From Owenia fusiformis (taxonomy: Eukaryota; Annelida; Polychaeta; Sabellida; Oweniidae), in NCBI GenBank assembly GCA_903813345.2, contig CAIIXF020000010.1:2907169-2971168 (forward strand): 64,000 bases of DNA, read 5' to 3'. Within the stretch, counting starts at the first letter, position 1; each line of letters begins with the position of its first letter. The notes beneath the pieces were generated by a model. The model searched no databases, had not been told where the DNA came from, and was given only the letters and a program-made list of their open reading frames with translations. Of the stretch, positions 58,155 to 64,000 are shown one piece after another. The translations under genes were made by a program, and so were the position numbers.

Positions 58155-58578
58155 CTTGAATTGGGTGGGTTAGTGTCCTTGGTCATGTTAGTATTTGTCA
58201 TGGATGATGGAAGCAATTCAAAGAAATTGAAAGCTTTTTATGAATGCCTATTGTGACATCACAACTATTACATATTTGTTACCATGGCAACAAATATAAA
58301 AATCATAGAAAACAAACAATGAACATTTTCAAATGTTACTGACTTTTTAAATTAGAGAAATTCACAAAAACGTTATGGTTTCTCTTCAATTTGCCCCAGG
58401 TTACGCGATATCGGGTTACTATACCAACCATAATTTCAACCAATGAAATGATTGAATTCCAATCTTTGAGATGGTAACTCAGAAATGTTTTGGGTACATG
58501 TATACCAAATTTCATGAAGATCTGATGAATACTTTTGAAATTACAACATCTTTGACGTTACTTCTGGATCACCCTGTA

Positions 58579-60553
58579 TATAGGAATACGTTTGACATGA
58601 AATCTTAATAAATACATGTACAATTCTTTATTATATACCTTTAACTTATAGTAAGGTATATTATCACAGTTGGTCCAGAGTGGCAACTAAGTGGCATATC
58701 TCTAATTTGAACTATTTTTGACCAAGTTTTAATGAGTTCTGTACTTGAGAGATTTCAAAACTTCACTAAGCTCACCTAATGATTTACTAAATGTAAACAA
58801 TGTAGTTATCACACCTAATTATTCTGTCCAGAAAAACAGGGATTCTTATCACTTAAAGTTTCCATTCAAAATTTTGATCAGGAATGAGATTTAAGTTTAC
58901 CAACATCAGATCATTTAAAGTACATTAAGCTTTGGCAAGACATGTCAAATACATATAATGGCACCCTGTATGTAATGTTATAATTTAAATGGGATCAATT
59001 TCTATTGCTTTGCTTAAAAAAACTCAATACCCAAGCTTTAATTTCTGTAAATATCATCTGATCTTACTATACATTGATATGGAAAGTTGGTTCTTAGTTG
59101 ATTTTTGGGAGAGTAACATGGGAGTCCGTTGCAGTAAAATAAATATGACTGCCATTTTTCAAGATGATTGCCATTTTGTCCAAATTGTCAAAAGGGCAAT
59201 ATGTCCTGCTTTTAACTACATATATTTAAAAGATCTACTAATAATAATTTTTAGAGTTACAGCAAGAAGCATTATATAACTTGTAATTGCCACCATATTT
59301 TCTTAAAACTATTATAATTTGGACAAAATCAACATCAATATTCTTTGGCATTAAAAATACATAAATTGTTTAAGTTGTAAGAAAAATACTGTAAATTCCC
59401 AAAAGGTCCATCATTTGGAGAATCAACTTTAGAGCAGAACTTGTAATCACATAGAGCATGTGCCTATATAATTCCGAACAAAACAACCTGTAACCACTTT
59501 GCTGCTTGAAAAACTCACAATTTGAGTGAATCAATTGCCTTTTAAAAGTTGATATTAGCACATTATAGATTAAACTCATGATTCAAATTGTATGTGGTTA
59601 TGGCTCCTTTTTAAAATTGAAACATAATAAAAATTACTTGTAAACTATAATTGAACATCATATTATAAATATCTCAATACACGTCAGTAAACTTAGCGAC
59701 TAATAAAAATACTCACAAAAGCATACCAAATTGAACATCATGTTATTAATGTCTCAATAAAATGCCATTGAATGACTCTTATGCAGTATTAAATTTACAC
59801 CCTTTAGACTAAAATAGGCACAAATCATATCACATTAATCACAGTAACAAAAGATCACAAAAACTATAATGAGAATAACACAAAACATTTCAATACATCA
59901 TGATTATTAAGATACTGATGTAATAAAAAACCTACTACATAATAATGTTCTATATATATATATATACAGGTCTGACTTAAAATTTTATGATCAAATTAGT
60001 GAGATTTTTCCTTACCTTTTTCTTTGAATTTTCTTGGATCATAAATGTTTCTTAAAATTTCTTGAGACTAGGTATAATGCTTAAAAGCTACAATCACAGT
60101 TCTAAATTGATATAATTGAATTGTAAATAATTCAATAAATATATTATATAATGACTGATAGACCTTACATAGCCAATCTATGTACAAGGTTACTTATTGA
60201 ACCTACGCCATCTATACTTCAACATACTCTTCAGATTAGCGATAATAAATCTGCCTCAAGCTGATCATAAAGAAACCTAATAATACATGTACATATAAAG
60301 CCCCGTGCCTCAGCTATAATACAGCTAAGCTCAATCAGGGTATCATGACGGTTTCTAAAGTACCTGGCCACAAGGGAACCAGAGCTTAAACTTAATTAAT
60401 AAGTAATGCTGGGAATAAAAGTATTCAATTTTGATCTTTTACATAAACCAATTTCAAGCAGGCATTAATGGCATGTACAGTTTATGCTAACTGCTCTTAT
60501 ATCATACAATGACTTTCCTTTCATAAACTATGTTATGACAATATTTTCTGAAT
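58579..60553. other. Intergenic, no gene recognised
   Basis: AT-rich. A (TA)n run lies at about 59953-59966. No recognised repeat or exon. SC5D's 3'UTR must lie in the right-hand part, before its stop at 60554. Confidence 0.5.
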
Positions 60554-61062
60554 CTAATCTTCTTTTACATTTTTCTTGTCAAGTTTGCTTCCTTTCAGAA
60601 CCTGGTTCAAAAGACTGTCCCCTTCCCACGCACTAGGGTTCCTAAAAGACCCCCCAATCCTGTCCCACAGGGTGAAGAACTGTCCGTAATTATAGTTATA
60701 GTAAAGATGGTGATCCGTATGATGTGCAGAACCATTTATGAAAGGTTTCAGTGTATCAGGTACTCGATAATCACCATCATGTATTGATACAGTCCAAATA
60801 TTGACAAACACAAATAGAGCGAGATACGTGTATTTATGCAATGGGAACAAAAATGGGTAGATGTGATACGGGCAAGATTGTAGGAATCCATCTGCAGGGT
60901 GGAATGCGTGGCTGGCAAAAGGAGTGGGAACCTTCCATCTATGGTGATCTTTGTGAATGTATTTATAAACGGTCTTGTGGTGAAGGAATCTATGAATCCA
61001 GTAGATGAGAGCATCAGTGAAAAGGATGAACAAAGGGATGCTGAGGACAACTCCAAATGACC
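60554..61062 (-). CDS. SC5D: SC5D last exon (catalytic histidine boxes)
   Basis: Largest exon of lathosterol oxidase / sterol C5-desaturase, which introduces the C5-C6 double bond into lathosterol in the endoplasmic reticulum during late sterol synthesis, using cytochrome b5 and O2. Acceptor TTATTCCAG is at 61063-61071. It encodes a membrane segment ([18 protein letters not shown]), then the three His boxes of the fatty-acid-hydroxylase superfamily: HRFLHH (138-143), HKDHH (151-155) and HHTDHH (228-233), plus conserved [17 protein letters not shown] and [14 protein letters not shown]. Stop TAG at 60554-60556. All diiron ligand histidines of the boxes are present, so the enzyme looks functional. 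Confidence 0.97.
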
Positions 61063-61339
61063 CTGGAATAAGATCAGAACACAAAGATCACAAAATTTGA
61101 ATTCAGTTTTACGATCTTTGTTTATTTAATTGGTGATTATCTTTTTCCTGATATTATACTATACTGAATATCGATTATAAAGATTTGTAAAGGGCATTCT
61201 ACTCGCCTTGGACGGGACATACTAGTATATAAATAGATGGCAATTATCAAATAAGATTCTCTATTTTGCTCAAAATAGGACCCTCACCAATTTGTTTTAT
61301 GACTAGATTTAAGGATTTAAGCCAGTGGACTCTGGCCTG

Positions 61340-61455
61340 CAATGTGGAATGACCATTCCTCAAAGGTGTTGTTATCCAGAATTTGACCGAGATATGCAGC
61401 ATCGAGTGTTAATTTTAGAAAACAATGCCAATAAGGAATGGTCATTCCACAATGC
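61340..61455. repeat. Element with TGGAATGACCATTCCT inverted ends, copy 2
   Basis: TGTGGAATGACCATTCCTC and AAGGAATGGTCATTCCACAA enclose about 80 bp containing ATGCAGCATCGAGTGTTAAT, the reverse complement of the core of copy 1 (51196-51310). It lies in an SC5D intron. Confidence 0.75.
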
Positions 61456-61847
61456 ATTGAGTCTTAAGCTTAAATTCTTTTCACACATTGCAAAATATTC
61501 TCTTCCATGTCACTTAGAAGATACAAAATCACTAAAAGAACATATTTTCAATGAAACTTTTTGCAAAGGTCAAGATGGCATCAACTTCAATCTGTAGTCA
61601 AGTTGTCACCTTTAGAACCACATAAGGAGTGGCCTTGGATGCGATGATTGGTAATATAATGCACTGCAGTTATATGAAATACTGTGTTTAGATTGACTGG
61701 AATCGAACACACCTTGCCAAGCTAATATGTGTGAATTTCATAATATAACATGTAATTTTCTTAGGATTGCTTGTCATTCCTACTAGGCCTACTTTCAAAA
61801 ATTTTATATTAAACACACAGTGTTTTCGCTCACAAGTTCAAACTCAC

Positions 61848-61980
61848 CTAGTTTAGTCTCGGCTGCATTGTCATAGAGCCTTGAATAACCTCTAACCTCC
61901 AGTAGAAACAACAGTACAGTGGGCAGACTCATGAAGGGAATGGACTTCAGGGCATAGAAGATTTCCTTTTGGACTTGATT
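61848..61980 (-). CDS. SC5D: SC5D middle exon
   Basis: Acceptor TTTGCTTCAG before 61980; donor CTAG|GTGAGT at 61847, phase 1. It encodes NQVQKEIFYALKSIPFMSLP, TVLLFLLEVRGYSRLYDN and AAETKL. The QV..EI......P..S.LTV.LFLLE.RGYS.L pattern matches animal SC5D, including a transmembrane segment. A GTGAGC six codons further on is an alternative donor but breaks the phase with the last exon. Confidence 0.92.
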
Positions 61981-62449
61981 CTGAAGCAAAAAATCAAATC
62001 ATAACAATAGAACTACATGATACAAATCATGAGAGCACAGTATGAAATTATTAACCTTTCTAGGGGTCAACAGTTACAATTATATTCCAACAAACATATC
62101 ATTGGAAACTTGACCAAATGTTTTCAGAAAACCTAAAAATCTTGGAAACAAAAATAGGAAAAAAAACATGTTGATGATGTACAAAAGTAAAATAAAACAA
62201 GTTTTCAAAGCTTTTCTTCCCTTTGGCATCATTTCAAATATATCCATTCTTAAGGCCATATGAAGAGGGAAGAACCACCTCCCCCCTGAAAAAAGGGTAA
62301 CCACACCTAGTGTGCTCATTGGCATGCTTGTTTTGTTTGATATTATTAGAATCGTTAGATGGTACCCTCCCTATAAAACAGATTTCAGATTTCAACCCTG
62401 CCCCCTCGCCACTGCCCCAAGAAACTCCTTATAAGGTCATGATACATAC

Positions 62450-62659
62450 CTGTAATATCTGAGGATGCTCCATCAGTTTATGATCAAATATGGCAAAATA
62501 GCTGAATGTAGCTGTCGAAAGATATAACACAGCGCCCCCTATGTTTGTAATCAACAGAAGTGTCACAAACTGACGCACCATGCTTGTCTCTGCAAAGGAT
62601 TCTGGGTAGACATAAGGCGTTAGTAGGTAATGATCCGCGACTCCAAGTACAATATCCAT
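62450..62659 (-). CDS. SC5D: SC5D first coding exon
   Basis: ATG at 62659 gives MDIVLGVADHYLLTPYVYPE, then a hydrophobic segment (VTLLLITNIGGAVLYLS) and FDHKLMEHPQILQ, aligning with the start of vertebrate SC5D (MDLVL.VADYYFFTPYVYP). A longer in-frame start at 62692 is unlikely because an acceptor (ATTTTCAG) lies just upstream of 62659, showing a separate 5'UTR exon to the right. The donor CAG|GTATGT is in phase 0. Total product 283 aa versus 299 in human. Confidence 0.95.
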
Positions 62660-62667
62660 GGTAAATC

Positions 62668-64000
62668 TGAAAATAGAATTTTGTCGAATCAAGAAATCTG
62701 TATTTTACTTGTACATGTTGGTTATCAGCTCATGACATGTACCATATAGGCATTTAATATCTGAATGTGACAATTATTATGTCAAGACTTGTAAAGAAGA
62801 TTAAGAATTTACACATTGGGATGGGTCATCAATTTCTGAATAAAAAACTCCCACAAAAAATATCAACCAACGATAACCAAAAGAAAAACTATAACTGGTA
62901 GATATATATGGACACAGATTTAGGCTATTCCAACTATCCAAAATGCATTCAAAAATTCATATTATCAATGCCTTTTATTCTAACCCTCAATATTAAAACA
63001 ATATCCCAAATCTTGACTGGATCCCATATCGCAATGATCAGTCCCTGACGAGTTAAGTAAAATGCAATCATACTGCTTTCATGATTAATTTCTACAGATA
63101 ATAGTCTCATCTCATATTGAGTTTTTAATAAACAGCACACCAGGTGGAAGTATGTTTATCACGATTAAATCCAAAAGTAGCAGTGTCAATATAATATATA
63201 GTTTGTAATAAAGTGTTCTTCGTAATATCTAGGCCTATAGGATACAATTAAGGCACAATTGGTCTCAGATTTAAAATGACCACGACCAGGTGGATAATAC
63301 CAATAATCACTAATTTTGGTTCTCTTTTCACGTGTTTGTTCGTATAACTGTAAATATTGGCACATCACTCTGATATGTAATAATAATCCTTGTAGAATGA
63401 CTAAGGGGCAAAATTAAGACCAATAAGGAAAATGCTAAAGATGGAGGGCTGCTACATTATAACAGAAACATGGACGCCTAAAATATGTCTGACAGATGAG
63501 GTTAAAAAGAGCTTTAACATACTAGTAACATGTTTCATGCCTCATAAAAAAAGTCATAAACAAAATATAAGACTTTCAATGAAAAAAATGTTCACTTTTT
63601 TAGTATGAATATAATTTTTGATTCAGGAAGACCGGTAACAACAAAGTATATAACAGTTACACGACAGTACATGATAAACACCTGGAATATGAAGATAAAC
63701 TTTCATTGCCTTACTATTTTTGAGATCATTTGAAATTCAAATAGTTTTATTTTGTTAACATTAGTAGTGTATGTTAAGGAGGCACGGGATTACTTTGCGG
63801 TGTCTAAAAATGCGATGCCAGAAATGAGATGCTGAGACTACTTTGCGGTGCCTAAAGTGAGATACCAGGAATGAGATGCCAGGGGTTAATAACATTTTTA
63901 CTAATGATGAGATGCTTGCTTTTGTAGTAACCATAGTGATAACCTGAGGTTTGTGGTAGCTTCAATTTGAGACGCATAACGGTATCCTTATTTAATTGAA
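62668..64000. other. SC5D 5' intron/upstream region
   Basis: The 5'UTR exon(s) and promoter of SC5D should be here or beyond the right edge, but no donor can be chosen with confidence. A ~47-bp duplication (ACTTTGCGGTGTCTAAA...GAAATGAGATGC / ACTTTGCGGTGCCTAAA...GAATGAGATGCC) lies at about 63790-63885. Confidence 0.5.

Larger units (their letters stand above)
56623..58576 (-). mobile_element. Mariner (DD34D) transposon with 189-bp TIRs
   Basis: Bounded by TA duplications at 56621-56622 and 58577-58578. The 189-bp terminal inverted repeats (56623-56811, 58388-58576) begin CAGGGTGATCCAGAAGTAAC and differ at only about five or six positions. The 1954-bp element carries a complete mariner transposase on the minus strand in two exons. 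Near-identical ends and intact reading frames suggest recent insertion. It lies between RBM42 and SC5D. Confidence 0.95.

Noticed and set aside
62080-62325. 81-aa minus-strand ORF between SC5D exons
   Set aside because: Lies in the intron between frame-matched SC5D exons; the enzyme is collinear without it.

Overview
This is animal nuclear DNA: AT-rich, with spliced protein-coding genes, very large introns and dense repeats. The genes give no species. The repeat style (GGACGCC-type minisatellite, foldback elements, an amidated-peptide precursor) suggests a marine lophotrochozoan such as a mollusc; that is inference. No operon, CRISPR array, rRNA gene or intact tRNA gene was seen.

Four host genes were assembled by joining exons at GT/AG sites that keep the reading frame. 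(1) NDUFS2 (49 kDa subunit of mitochondrial complex I), minus strand: exon 1 at 9665-9562, exon 2 at 1361-1255, exon 3 at 1011-902, running off the left edge. (2) RBM42 (RRM-type splicing-associated RNA-binding protein), plus strand: five exons at 9862-9914, 34700-34977, 35242-36006, 36686-36880 and 54367-54479, giving 467 aa. NDUFS2 and RBM42 are head to head, with only 196 bp between start codons. (3) SC5D (sterol C5-desaturase), minus strand: coding exons 62659-62450, 61980-61848 and 61062-60554, giving 283 aa, convergent with RBM42. (4) A small secreted, neuropeptide-like precursor on the minus strand (48944-47879), nested in the last intron of RBM42.

Region by region. 1-900 is a 52-bp satellite in NDUFS2 intron 3. 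1.5-9.5 kb is NDUFS2 intron 1, packed with foldback, TIR and tandem elements, including a hAT-type element with an 8-bp target duplication. 10.1-31.6 kb, inside RBM42 intron 1, is a 21.5-kb giant foldback structure: two oppositely oriented arms of 39-bp and ~77-bp satellite repeats, matching 114-bp outer ends, and a ~10-kb loop holding decayed transposon and gene pieces. 31.6-34.2 kb holds a minisatellite, a 525-bp MITE and a GGCGGCCATTTT-type element. 36.9-54.4 kb is RBM42 intron 4, with MITEs, a family of hairpins sharing a loop motif but not their arms, the nested peptide gene and a LINE fragment. 54.5-60.5 kb is intergenic and contains a nearly perfect mariner (DD34D) whose transposase reading frame appears to be split by a 163-bp intron. 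60.5-64 kb is SC5D.

The strongest candidates for something new are the giant satellite-armed foldback element, the shared-loop hairpin family in RBM42 intron 4, the nested peptide precursor, and the intron-split mariner.
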